5,131 nucleotides of DNA from a bacterium (GTDB lineage: Bacteria > Electryoneota > RPQS01), in NCBI GenBank assembly GCA_028711875.1, contig JAQTRJ010000193.1, positions 1 to 5,131 on the forward strand. The letters are read 5' to 3'. Under the pieces are notes generated by a model, which worked only from the letters and a program-made list of their open reading frames with translations, was not told the DNA's origin and did not search any database. This document shows, piece by piece, positions 1 through 5,094 of this stretch. Made by a program: the position numbers and the translations under genes. Position 1 is the first letter of the stretch. Each line of letters begins with the position of its first letter.

Positions 1-475
1 ATCCCACCAGCCACGTCGCCGCCTGCAAACCGAAATTCCCCTCGTGGTGGAACAGCGTGGTATGTTCGACGATCCCCAACGCACCGAGCATTCCGAGCGC
101 CGTGGACAACCAGACCATGGTTACCATCGTCACCGCCGTCCACACGAACGCGCGCTGCCAATCTCCTTTGCGCAGCAGCATCCAGCCCCAAATCCCGAAC
201 AGCGCCGCCACGCCGAGCGCCGCCCACCGGCCCAGCAGCAGATAGCCCAAGCCAAAGGCCGCGAGCGCGCCCGGCTTGCCGATCCAATTGTAAGCCTTGA
301 CTTCCGACCCGCGCGCAAACAACTCGCGAATCCGATCGGAATCTGTCGGCGAGTAGCTGATGAGCGACAGGAACAGCAGTCCCGCCGCAACCAGCAGTCC
401 CCACCCCCACCAGAAGGACGCCGTCGCGGAGGATTTACGCCGGGCTGATGAGCGGTTCCCCGAGCGGGCTGCCAT
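1..475 (-). CDS. ftsK: FtsK/SpoIIIE-type DNA translocase, N-terminal membrane domain (partial, runs off left edge)
   Basis: The open frame starts at ATG 475-473 and stays open to base 1, giving the first 158 residues. It begins with a short basic tail (MAARSGNRSSARRKSS), followed by hydrophobic segments at about residues 21-40, 67-82, 84-101 and 109-134. The loop motif SYSPTDSD at 40-47 and NWIGKPGA at 63-70 are typical of the four-helix membrane domain of FtsK/SpoIIIE proteins. In this family the N-terminus anchors the protein at the division septum, and a C-terminal RecA-like motor pumps DNA to separate chromosomes. The motor and DNA-reading gamma domain would lie outside the window. A GAGGA ribosome-binding sequence at 486-490 sits 10 bases before the ATG. 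The start lies inside the end of comB, overlapping it by 41 bases in another frame, so translation is probably coupled. The next in-frame Met is residue 99, which supports the chosen start. Family assignment is confident. The full-length state cannot be judged. Confidence 0.88.
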   Translation of the reverse strand, partial: MAARSGNRSSARRKSSATASFWWGWGLLVAAGLLFLSLISYSPTDSDRIRELFARGSEVKAYNWIGKPGALAAFGLGYLLLGRWAALGVAALFGIWGWMLLRKGDWQRAFVWTAVTMVTMVWLSTALGMLGALGIVEHTTLFHHEGNFGLQAATWLVG

Positions 476-1238
476 CGGGATGATATCCTCGCAGTTTGCC
501 TTCGATGAAAACCGGCAGGACCGGATGTGTATCGAGTCTTGCGCAATATTCGATATCGGCTTGGAAATCGAGCGACGTCAGCACCTGACCGTGATTGCAG
601 CTCTGGAGCAGCGATTTGATGCTGCCGTCGAAGTGACGATGCAGAAGCGCCGCCGCTCGCGCGCCGTCGTTCAGAATGACTTCGCGGCGGATGCGGGTTT
701 CGAAATAGTTCACGAACCGGCCGCCGCAGACGAAATCTTCAATCGCGAATTGATCGAGCTTGCCCGCGCACAGGATCACCACCGGTTTGCGGTCTTCGAT
801 CACCCGCTTGACCACGGCGGTGAAATTATTGAATCCGCCCATGTACACGTGATCGGCCGCCCGCGCTCGCAGGATCGCGCCCGCGCCGTTGGTCGAGGAA
901 AAAATCAGCGTGCGTCCGACCACTCGTTCCGGTTCGTACTCGAAGGGAGAATTCCCCAGATCGAATCCATCAATCTTTTTTCCTTCGCGTTCGCCGCACA
1001 GCAGACACTGCTTGCGTCCCGAGCGGGAAGCGAGTTCACCCGCTTCGGCGGGAGTTTGAACGGGGATGATCTCGCGCGCGCCGTTCAGCAACGCGGCCGC
1101 GATCGTTGAGGATGAACGCAGCACGTCCACGACCACCACCGACCGACCGCGCAGATCGTCGTCGGTCACGTTGCGCGGACTGACGAACAGCTGGATGTCC
1201 AGAGGTGAGGATTCGGATTTTCGCTCGCCTGGCTTCAT
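435..1238 (-). CDS. comB: 2-phosphosulfolactate phosphatase (ComB family)
   Basis: This 267-residue protein is close to the usual ComB length. ComB is a Mg-dependent cytoplasmic phosphatase that converts 2-phospho-3-sulfolactate to 3-sulfolactate. In methanogens this is the second step of coenzyme M synthesis, and homologues occur in many bacteria that do not make methane. Family hallmarks visible are VVVDVLRSSSTI at 35-46, GEREGKKIDGFDLGNSP at 82-98, SSTNGAGA at 114-121, CAGKLDQFAIEDFVCGG at 157-173 and DFQADIEYCARLD near 224-236. The ATG lies 3 bases after the gcvT stop. No good ribosome-binding sequence precedes it, so it is probably translated by reinitiation from gcvT. The first 12 residues are a charged tail before the family core (LDIQLFVSP), and a CTG at residue 13 is a less likely alternative start. 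The last 13 or so residues (GYHPDGSPLGEPLISPA region) share DNA with the start of ftsK. The family call is firm. The in vivo pathway in this organism is not shown by the window, because no comA, comC, comD or comE homologue is present. Confidence 0.92.
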   Translation of the reverse strand: MKPGERKSESSPLDIQLFVSPRNVTDDDLRGRSVVVVDVLRSSSTIAAALLNGAREIIPVQTPAEAGELASRSGRKQCLLCGEREGKKIDGFDLGNSPFEYEPERVVGRTLIFSSTNGAGAILRARAADHVYMGGFNNFTAVVKRVIEDRKPVVILCAGKLDQFAIEDFVCGGRFVNYFETRIRREVILNDGARAAALLHRHFDGSIKSLLQSCNHGQVLTSLDFQADIEYCARLDTHPVLPVFIEGKLRGYHPDGSPLGEPLISPA

Positions 1239-1241
1239 CGC

Positions 1242-2333
1242 TTAGTAGGGCCGCTGATAAAACGGCGTCTTAACCACCTGCATATCCGCCATGCGACCGC
1301 GCTGATCCATCTGCAGCCGGCTGCCCACCGCCGCGAGTTCGGTCGGCACATAGCCCATGGCGATTCCCTTGTTCAACACCGGCGACACCGTACCCGACGT
1401 CACCTGCCCAACACTCGCTTTGCTGTCACCCGCCCGGTACAACGAATAGCCGTGCCGTGGAAACGCGTTGCCATCCGCTTCGAGTCCCACCAGCTTGCGC
1501 GTGAGTCCGGCTCCCTTGTGCCGGAGAATGCTCTCACGCCCGATGAATTCGCCCTTGCCGAGCTTGGTGATCCAGCCCAGTCCTGCTTCGAGCGGATGCG
1601 TGGTTTCGTCAATGTCGTTGCCGTAGAGACACATTTTCATTTCCAACCGCAGAGAATCGCGCGCGCCCAGTCCGATCGGCTCGATCCGGAATCTCTTTCC
1701 CGAGTCGAACAGCGCGTTCCACACCGTCATCGCGTCGGCATTGGCCAGATAAAGTTCGAATCCGTCTTCGCCCGTGTATCCCGTGCGCGAGATGAGCGCG
1801 CGTCGTCCCGCCACGTCGCCTTCGCAAAACCAGTAGTACTTGATCTCCGCCAGTGGAATTTTCGTGAGCGGCTGAATGACGTCCAGCGCATTCCGTCCCT
1901 GAATCGCCAGCAGCGAAATCTCGTCCGTGCGGTCGGTGAGCTGAACGTTGCCGCGCAGGTTTTCCTTCAGCCAATTCCAGTCCTTTACGACGTTGGCTCC
2001 GTTCACGACCAACAGAATCTGATCGGCGAAGCGATACACCAGCAGATCATCCACGATTCCGCCGTGCGGCTTGCACATGCACGAATACTGCACCTGCCCC
2101 AGCGATAGCGCCTTCACGTCGTTGACCGTCACTCGGTCCACGAACGCCTCGCGTTCGGAACCCGTCACGTAAAACTCTCCCATGTGGGACACGTCAAATA
2201 CTCCCACGGACTCACGCACGCGCAGATGTTCCGCGCGAATCGAGCTGTACTGAATGGGCATTTCATAGCCCGCGAACTCGACCATCTTGGCGCCCAGCGC
2301 CCGATGCGTTTCCGTCAAAGCCGTTTTCTTCAC
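1242..2333 (-). CDS. gcvT: Glycine cleavage system T protein (aminomethyltransferase)
   Basis: This 363-residue protein has the normal length for GcvT. The T protein takes the aminomethyl group held on the lipoyl arm of H protein and transfers its methylene carbon to tetrahydrofolate, releasing ammonia and leaving dihydrolipoyl-H protein. Conserved stretches run the full length: FAGYEMPIQY (20-29), VGVFDVSHMGE (43-53), HGGIVDDLLVYR (90-101) with the Asp pair 95-96 that includes the conserved catalytic acid, VVNGAN (109-114), SRTGYTGEDGFEL (182-194), IGLGARDSLRLE (220-231) and HPLEAGLGW (246-254). The C-terminal barrel has VGQVTSGTVSPVLNKGIAMGYV (from about 308). I see no frameshift or missing region. 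The start is GTG (2333-2331), placed by the N-terminal alignment and by GGGAG at 2343-2347, 9 bases upstream. It is the first gene of its unit, behind a candidate promoter at 2373-2401. gcvH and gcvP are not in the window. No glycine riboswitch is apparent; the predicted leader is only about 33 bases. Confidence 0.98.
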   Translation of the reverse strand: MKKTALTETHRALGAKMVEFAGYEMPIQYSSIRAEHLRVRESVGVFDVSHMGEFYVTGSEREAFVDRVTVNDVKALSLGQVQYSCMCKPHGGIVDDLLVYRFADQILLVVNGANVVKDWNWLKENLRGNVQLTDRTDEISLLAIQGRNALDVIQPLTKIPLAEIKYYWFCEGDVAGRRALISRTGYTGEDGFELYLANADAMTVWNALFDSGKRFRIEPIGLGARDSLRLEMKMCLYGNDIDETTHPLEAGLGWITKLGKGEFIGRESILRHKGAGLTRKLVGLEADGNAFPRHGYSLYRAGDSKASVGQVTSGTVSPVLNKGIAMGYVPTELAAVGSRLQMDQRGRMADMQVVKTPFYQRPY

Positions 2334-2342
2334 CGTTCGATT

Positions 2343-2347
2343 CTCCC
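2343..2347 (-). promoter_or_regulatory. Ribosome-binding site supporting the gcvT GTG start
   Basis: GGGAG (minus strand) lies 9 bases before the GTG at 2333. It supports the non-ATG start, which also matches where GcvT proteins normally begin. Confidence 0.6.
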
Positions 2348-2372
2348 GTCAAGTTGCATTGATCGAAATGTA

Positions 2373-2401
2373 AGTATAACGAATTTCAGCCAATTAGGCA
2401 A
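2373..2401 (-). promoter_or_regulatory. Candidate sigma70-type promoter for gcvT-comB-ftsK
   Basis: On the minus strand there is a -35 TTGCCT (2401-2396, 4 of 6 matches to consensus) and a -10 TATACT (2378-2373, 5 of 6), separated by exactly 17 bases. Transcription would start near 2366, giving a leader of about 33 bases before the gcvT GTG. The promoter sits between the upstream operon's terminator and gcvT, where one is needed, and the AT-rich stretch upstream of it (about 2424-2460) could act as an UP-like element. The sigma-factor preferences of this lineage are unknown, so this is a sequence-match inference. Confidence 0.5.
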
Positions 2402-2455
2402 GTCAATCCTCGCTCACGACTCTAAATATAAACATTTGTTATTATATATCTTATT

Positions 2456-2494
2456 ATAAAGACGAAGGAAGCGGAATCCACGGATTCCGCTTCC
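2456..2494 (-). terminator. Rho-independent terminator after the PstS-like gene
   Basis: A perfect 13-base inverted repeat, GGAAGCGGAATCC (2467-2479) and GGATTCCGCTTCC (2482-2494), is separated by only two bases (AC), so the top one or two pairs would open to form the loop. On the minus strand the stem is followed by the T-rich TTCGTCTTTAT (2466-2456). It begins 22 bases after the stop codon of the PstS-like gene, as expected for the end of that operon. There is no T tract on the other side, so it looks one-directional. The T tract is interrupted, so efficiency is uncertain. Confidence 0.82.
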
Positions 2495-2516
2495 AGAAAT
2501 TTCCCGCACGACACGC

Positions 2517-3395
2517 TCAGTGCTTCATCTCAATCACCCGCACCGGAACCGAAGCCGGGCGATAGTTAAACGCATTCATGATCCGCCGCTGCCCGAGATT
2601 TCCCACGCAAAACGTCAGATAGCCCGCCGCCACGTCGGTCTTCATGTGGGTGGTTATGTAGGTAATCTTCAGAAGAAACGGATAGGCGTTGTCTTCGAGA
2701 ACCGTTTTCACGTTGGGCGGAACATCACCAGATTCTCTGTGAAACCGCAGCGGCTTATACGAAAGGGCAGCGGCCGGTTTCGAGTAGACGATCAGCGCGC
2801 CGGGATCGCCGCGCGCCGAATCCAGCGCCGCCGCGAGCGTCGTGCATACTGCCGCCGCCTGCAGCGAATCCAATCCTCCGAAATAATCTACGATCGTCTG
2901 CATCGCTCCTTCGCCCGGCAGCGGCAGATACGTGTTCACGGGAAGATCCGGCCCGCCCACTTCATTCCAGCGGGTGATTCTTCCGGTGAAAATGTCCCGC
3001 AGCTCTGTGCTGTCCAGCGCCGTCAAGCCCAGCGCGGAATCCACCAGCAGAAACACCGGATGATAAGCCACCGGATACATATACAGCCGATGATCGGCGG
3101 TCCGAATCGCCAGCGTTTCCGCCGGAGTGAGAACGCGATCCAGAAAAATCTCTTCCGCTTCGCCGCTTAAGAGCGAACTCACCAGCTCCTGATTCGTCGC
3201 GCGGAAAATATCTATGAATGCCGCCTGATTGCCGGCCTGAAACTCGCGCGAGAGAAACCACGCCAGTTCGAAGACGGCATCCGACGCGCCGAGCCGCGCG
3301 TGACCCGCCGTCATATTCTCCTGGGGCTTGCGCGGTCCGCATCCCATGACGGTCGCGACGCCGAGCAGCAGGATCAGTGCGGTCTTCGCCTTCAT
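2517..3395 (-). CDS. PstS-like substrate-binding lipoprotein
   Basis: The 292-residue protein has a lipoprotein signal: MKAK, a hydrophobic run (5-17), then the lipobox V-M-G-C with Cys19 as the lipidation site. There is no Asp at +2. The mature part resembles the PstS/PBP-like fold. The clearest match is LTALDSTELRDIFTGRITRW followed by NEVGGPDLPV (124-153), the hallmark LTxxQLxxIFxGxxxxWxxxGG region of phosphate-binding proteins. However, the two loops that normally hold phosphate are not conventional. The position of R-x-D/S-GSGT reads LPLPGEGAMQ (157-166), and the first Ser/Thr loop reads RLGASDAVFE (34-43). Ligand binding may therefore differ or be lost. The ATG at 3395 is chosen over a GTG at 3407 because GGGAGG (3400-3405) lies just ahead of it and the signal peptide starts there. 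The stop of the upstream small gene overlaps this start as ATGA. No PstC, PstA or PstB permease genes are nearby; the neighbours are TonB and ExbD, an arrangement I recall from Bacteroidota-type genomes. Function is unproven. Confidence 0.82.
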   Translation of the reverse strand: MKAKTALILLLGVATVMGCGPRKPQENMTAGHARLGASDAVFELAWFLSREFQAGNQAAFIDIFRATNQELVSSLLSGEAEEIFLDRVLTPAETLAIRTADHRLYMYPVAYHPVFLLVDSALGLTALDSTELRDIFTGRITRWNEVGGPDLPVNTYLPLPGEGAMQTIVDYFGGLDSLQAAAVCTTLAAALDSARGDPGALIVYSKPAAALSYKPLRFHRESGDVPPNVKTVLEDNAYPFLLKITYITTHMKTDVAAGYLTFCVGNLGQRRIMNAFNYRPASVPVRVIEMKH

Positions 3396-3622
3396 GAATC
3401 CTCCCACGGTTTGCGGTGCTCGCCGCCATAAGGACGCCGGTCGTGCGGCTTGACATATCGCGACACGACGAAGCGGTGCACCCCCATCAGGATCACCACG
3501 ATGCCCAGAATCGGCCGAAGCCCGGTGGACGCGGGAATCGCCGGAAACAGAAATCCGAATAAAATGGAGCTGCCGATCCCCACAAAGGCGACCGGCAGCA
3601 CCCAGCGCGATAGAAACTGCAT
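3392..3622 (-). CDS. Small two-helix membrane protein of unknown function
   Basis: I do not recognise a named family. The 76-residue product has two hydrophobic segments, about residues 7-29 (rich in Gly, Phe and Ile, ending FLFPAIPAS) and 35-54 (PILGIVVILMGVHRFVVSR). A polar, basic tail then ends in RPYGGEHRKPWEDS. By the positive-inside rule, with Arg and Lys after the second helix and Arg6 before the first, both ends would face the cytoplasm. The start is ATG 3622 because GAGG (3627-3630) lies 4 bases ahead. An upstream in-frame start at 3685 would overlap the tonB end and lacks this site. The gene follows tonB by 23 bases, and its TGA overlaps the ATG of the PstS-like gene (ATGA), so the two are translationally coupled. 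Membership of the TonB/ExbD operon suggests an accessory role in the inner membrane, but that is inference from position only. Confidence 0.75.
   Translation of the reverse strand: MQFLSRWVLPVAFVGIGSSILFGFLFPAIPASTGLRPILGIVVILMGVHRFVVSRYVKPHDRRPYGGEHRKPWEDS
3400..3405 (-). promoter_or_regulatory. Ribosome-binding site that fixes the PstS-like gene start
   Basis: GGGAGG on the minus strand lies 4 bases before the ATG at 3395, within the last codons (Trp-Glu-Asp) of the upstream small membrane protein gene. A GTG at 3407 would place this site inside the coding region, so the ATG is preferred. Confidence 0.75.
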
Positions 3623-3626
3623 GAGT

Positions 3627-3630
3627 CCTC
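3627..3630 (-). promoter_or_regulatory. Ribosome-binding site for the small membrane protein
   Basis: GAGG on the minus strand, 4 bases before the ATG at 3622, in the 23-base gap after tonB. It decides in favour of a 76-residue product rather than a 97-residue one. Confidence 0.6.
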
Positions 3631-3645
3631 GGGAAGCTCGCCCGA

Positions 3646-4410
3646 TTACCTCTTGTACTTGAAATTGAACGGAACCGCCACCCACACCCCCACCGGATTA
3701 CCCTGCTGAATGGCCGGCGTGAATCTCCACTTGGTGATGACCTTCTCGACCTCGTCCTCGAAGCCCAATCCCTTGGGATCGGCCTTCGCGATCTTCCACT
3801 TCTTCACGTTGCCGCTTTTATCCACGTACACCTGCACGATCACTTTGCCCGCCACTCCGGCCTGCTTCGCAAGTTCGGGGAAATCCGGCTGCGGACTGAA
3901 ATCGGGCAACGGCTGGGGCGCTACTTCAAACGGAATGAACACTTCCGCTTCCGGAATTTCTTCTTCTTCGCTGGCCACGTCCCCGATCACGATGTCGTAG
4001 CCTTCGGGAATATCCAAGTCTCCTTCCTGCGCCGCCTGTTCGTCGAACGCTCGGGCCAACTCCGCCTGCGACATCATCATCTCAGGCTCCTCGGTCACCT
4101 GCTCCTCTTCCACCGGAATCGGAACCGCCGCTTTCGGCGGAGCGATCTTGGGCCGCGCGATCTGCACCGCCTCGGCGGTCTCCCCGCGCTTCTGCCGGAG
4201 CCGCGGCTGAATCTGCGACGGATCAATCACGAATATCTTCTCGGGCACTTCCTCCTCGCCTTTGAAGAGTTCTATAATTACCGGCGAAGCCGCGACGATG
4301 CCGTGCAGCAGCACGGACACGATGAAGCCCTTCACCAGATTCGGACCCACCAGCCACTTCAGCTCAAACGAGCCATAGCGGCCTTTGGCAAGTTGTTCGA
4401 AGAAATCCAC
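3646..4410 (-). CDS. tonB: Energy transducer TonB
   Basis: This 254-residue protein has the three-part TonB layout. A cytoplasmic N-terminus of about 26 residues leads into a single membrane helix (about 27-47), which contains Ser32-x3-His36, matching the SxxxH signature of TonB helices that work with ExbB-ExbD. A periplasmic linker (about 48-170) follows. Only a short part of it is Pro/Lys-rich (IARPKIAPPKAAVPIP, 84-99); the rest is strongly acidic. The C-terminal TonB domain (about 171-254) shows FPELAKQAGVAGKVIVQVYV (177-196), VDKSGNV (196-202) and VITKWRFTPAIQQGNPVGVW (224-243), ending VPFNFKYKR. TonB spans the periplasm and transmits proton-motive energy to outer-membrane receptors. The start is GTG, with AGAGG (4416-4420) 5 bases ahead. 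It lies 108 bases downstream of exbD. The acidic linker is longer in Glu/Asp than in classical TonB. Family call is firm; the receptors it serves are not in the window. Confidence 0.94.
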   Translation of the reverse strand: MDFFEQLAKGRYGSFELKWLVGPNLVKGFIVSVLLHGIVAASPVIIELFKGEEEVPEKIFVIDPSQIQPRLRQKRGETAEAVQIARPKIAPPKAAVPIPVEEEQVTEEPEMMMSQAELARAFDEQAAQEGDLDIPEGYDIVIGDVASEEEEIPEAEVFIPFEVAPQPLPDFSPQPDFPELAKQAGVAGKVIVQVYVDKSGNVKKWKIAKADPKGLGFEDEVEKVITKWRFTPAIQQGNPVGVWVAVPFNFKYKR

Positions 4411-4415
4411 GGTAA

Positions 4416-4420
4416 CCTCT
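4416..4420 (-). promoter_or_regulatory. Ribosome-binding site supporting the tonB GTG start
   Basis: AGAGG on the minus strand lies 5 bases before the GTG at 4410. It is the strongest such site near the N-terminus and supports the non-ATG start. Confidence 0.65.
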
Positions 4421-4462
4421 GACGGATGGTTTCCGATCCGCGGTTCACTCTCTGATCGTTTT

Positions 4463-4481
4463 CCCGCCCTGTCTCCCCCCC
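4463..4481 (-). other. Possible G-quadruplex motif in the exbD-tonB spacer
   Basis: On the minus (transcribed-sense) strand the bases read GGGGGGGAGACAGGGCGGG. This fits four runs of three G separated by loops of 1, 5 and 1 bases, the usual two- to three-tetrad G-quadruplex consensus. It lies within the 108-base gap between exbD and tonB, about 53 bases before the tonB GTG. In mRNA such a fold could tune tonB expression relative to exbD. Formation and effect are inferred only from the pattern. Confidence 0.4.
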
Positions 4482-4518
4482 ACTCGAAAACACGACTCAG
4501 GAAAACGTCACGGTTGTC

Positions 4519-5088
4519 TTATTCTGCCTCGGCGGCCTCGCCCCAGAGCGGTTCGGGCAGCCCTTCCGATCCCGACGTCTGGAAGCCCGCGACCCGCAGG
4601 AGCGAGTCCTCCCAGGTCGTATACTTGTCTATGGAGAATCGAGTGATACCCACCACGTTGAGTTCGTCCACCGCGTTCACCATAGATTCAAAACGCGCCT
4701 TGCGATGAATCTTCGTCAAAGCCACCACGCTGTCGCCGTAAAGGTCCTTGCGCTCAAGCAGAACCGTGCGCAGGCTGTCCCACGGCAGCGGCCGCGGCGC
4801 GGCGTCTCCGATGGCAAACGCAAGCGAGTCGTTCTCCATAACGATGATCGTGACCAGCTTTTGTTTGAAAATCCTCGTGGTCTGCGGTGGATTATCGGGA
4901 TCCGTCTCCGGCAGCAGCATCTCCATCGCCTGCGGCAAACGGAACACCGTAGTCACCATGAAAAAAATCAGCAGCAGGAACGCGATGTCCACCATCGGCG
5001 TCATGTCAATACGAATGGACACCCGCGGACGCTTCCAACTGGGCCCGCCCGCACTTTTTCGACCGCCGCCTACGTCAACTGCGCCCAT
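4519..5088 (-). CDS. exbD: ExbD/TolR family biopolymer transport protein
   Basis: This 189-residue protein is somewhat longer than E. coli ExbD (about 140). A Gly- and Lys/Arg-rich cytoplasmic N-terminus (1-26) precedes the family signature IRIDMTPMVDIAFLLLIFFM (25-44). Asp34 sits in the membrane helix at the position of the proton-carrying Asp of ExbD (Asp25 in E. coli). The helix runs to about residue 50. LPQAMEMLLPE (51-61) follows at the usual Leu-Pro site. The periplasmic domain shows VVALTKIHRKARFESMVNAV (121-140) and DELNVVGITRFSI (141-153), matching the family's late conserved part. The C-terminus is extended and acidic. ExbD pairs with ExbB to form the proton-driven motor that powers TonB, encoded next. 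AAGGA (5099-5103) lies 10 bases before the ATG. The upstream gene stops 6 bases earlier, so the two are in one operon. TolR is the alternative family member, but the adjacent TonB favours ExbD. Confidence 0.93.
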   Translation of the reverse strand: MGAVDVGGGRKSAGGPSWKRPRVSIRIDMTPMVDIAFLLLIFFMVTTVFRLPQAMEMLLPETDPDNPPQTTRIFKQKLVTIIVMENDSLAFAIGDAAPRPLPWDSLRTVLLERKDLYGDSVVALTKIHRKARFESMVNAVDELNVVGITRFSIDKYTTWEDSLLRVAGFQTSGSEGLPEPLWGEAAEAE

Positions 5089-5094
5089 AGGTAG

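Larger units (their letters stand above)
2334..2516. other. AT-rich intergenic spacer between two transcription units
   Basis: This 183-base gap between gcvT and the PstS-like gene is the only sizeable non-coding stretch in the window. The side next to the PstS-like gene holds the terminator hairpin. The middle (about 2424-2460) is almost entirely A and T, in strong contrast with the GC-rich coding DNA. The side next to gcvT holds the candidate promoter and ribosome-binding site. I see no small gene or structured RNA in it. Confidence 0.8.

Noticed and set aside
173..241. Repeated CAGCAGCA stretches near 173-181 and 233-241
   Set aside because: They are runs of Leu codons (CTG on the minus strand) in FtsK membrane helices, not a structured repeat.
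130..546. Minus-strand open frame of 138 codons at the left end
   Set aside because: It overlaps both comB and ftsK in a third frame and is Arg/Ser/Cys-rich with no domain; the FtsK frame here is hydrophobic with family motifs.
360..1109. Long plus-strand open frame of 249 codons
   Set aside because: It lies wholly opposite comB and the start of ftsK, has no recognisable domains, and its Arg/Ala/Glu-rich composition is what the complement of GC-rich coding DNA gives.
1452..2108. Plus-strand open frame of 218 codons opposite gcvT
   Set aside because: gcvT on the minus strand matches its family over the full length; the opposing frame has no family resemblance and no convincing ribosome-binding site.
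2334..2466. Glycine riboswitch upstream of gcvT
   Set aside because: The leader after the predicted start site is only about 33 bases, and I see no paired aptamer helices or conserved glycine-aptamer core in the AT-rich spacer.
2520..3170. Plus-strand open frame of 216 codons opposite the PstS-like gene
   Set aside because: Arg/His/Gln-rich composition typical of an antisense shadow; the minus strand encodes a lipoprotein with a signal peptide and a family motif.
3623..3685. Longer 97-residue version of the small membrane protein starting at 3685
   Set aside because: The extra 21 residues overlap the tonB C-terminus and are not preceded by a good ribosome-binding site; GAGG just before ATG 3622 supports the shorter form.
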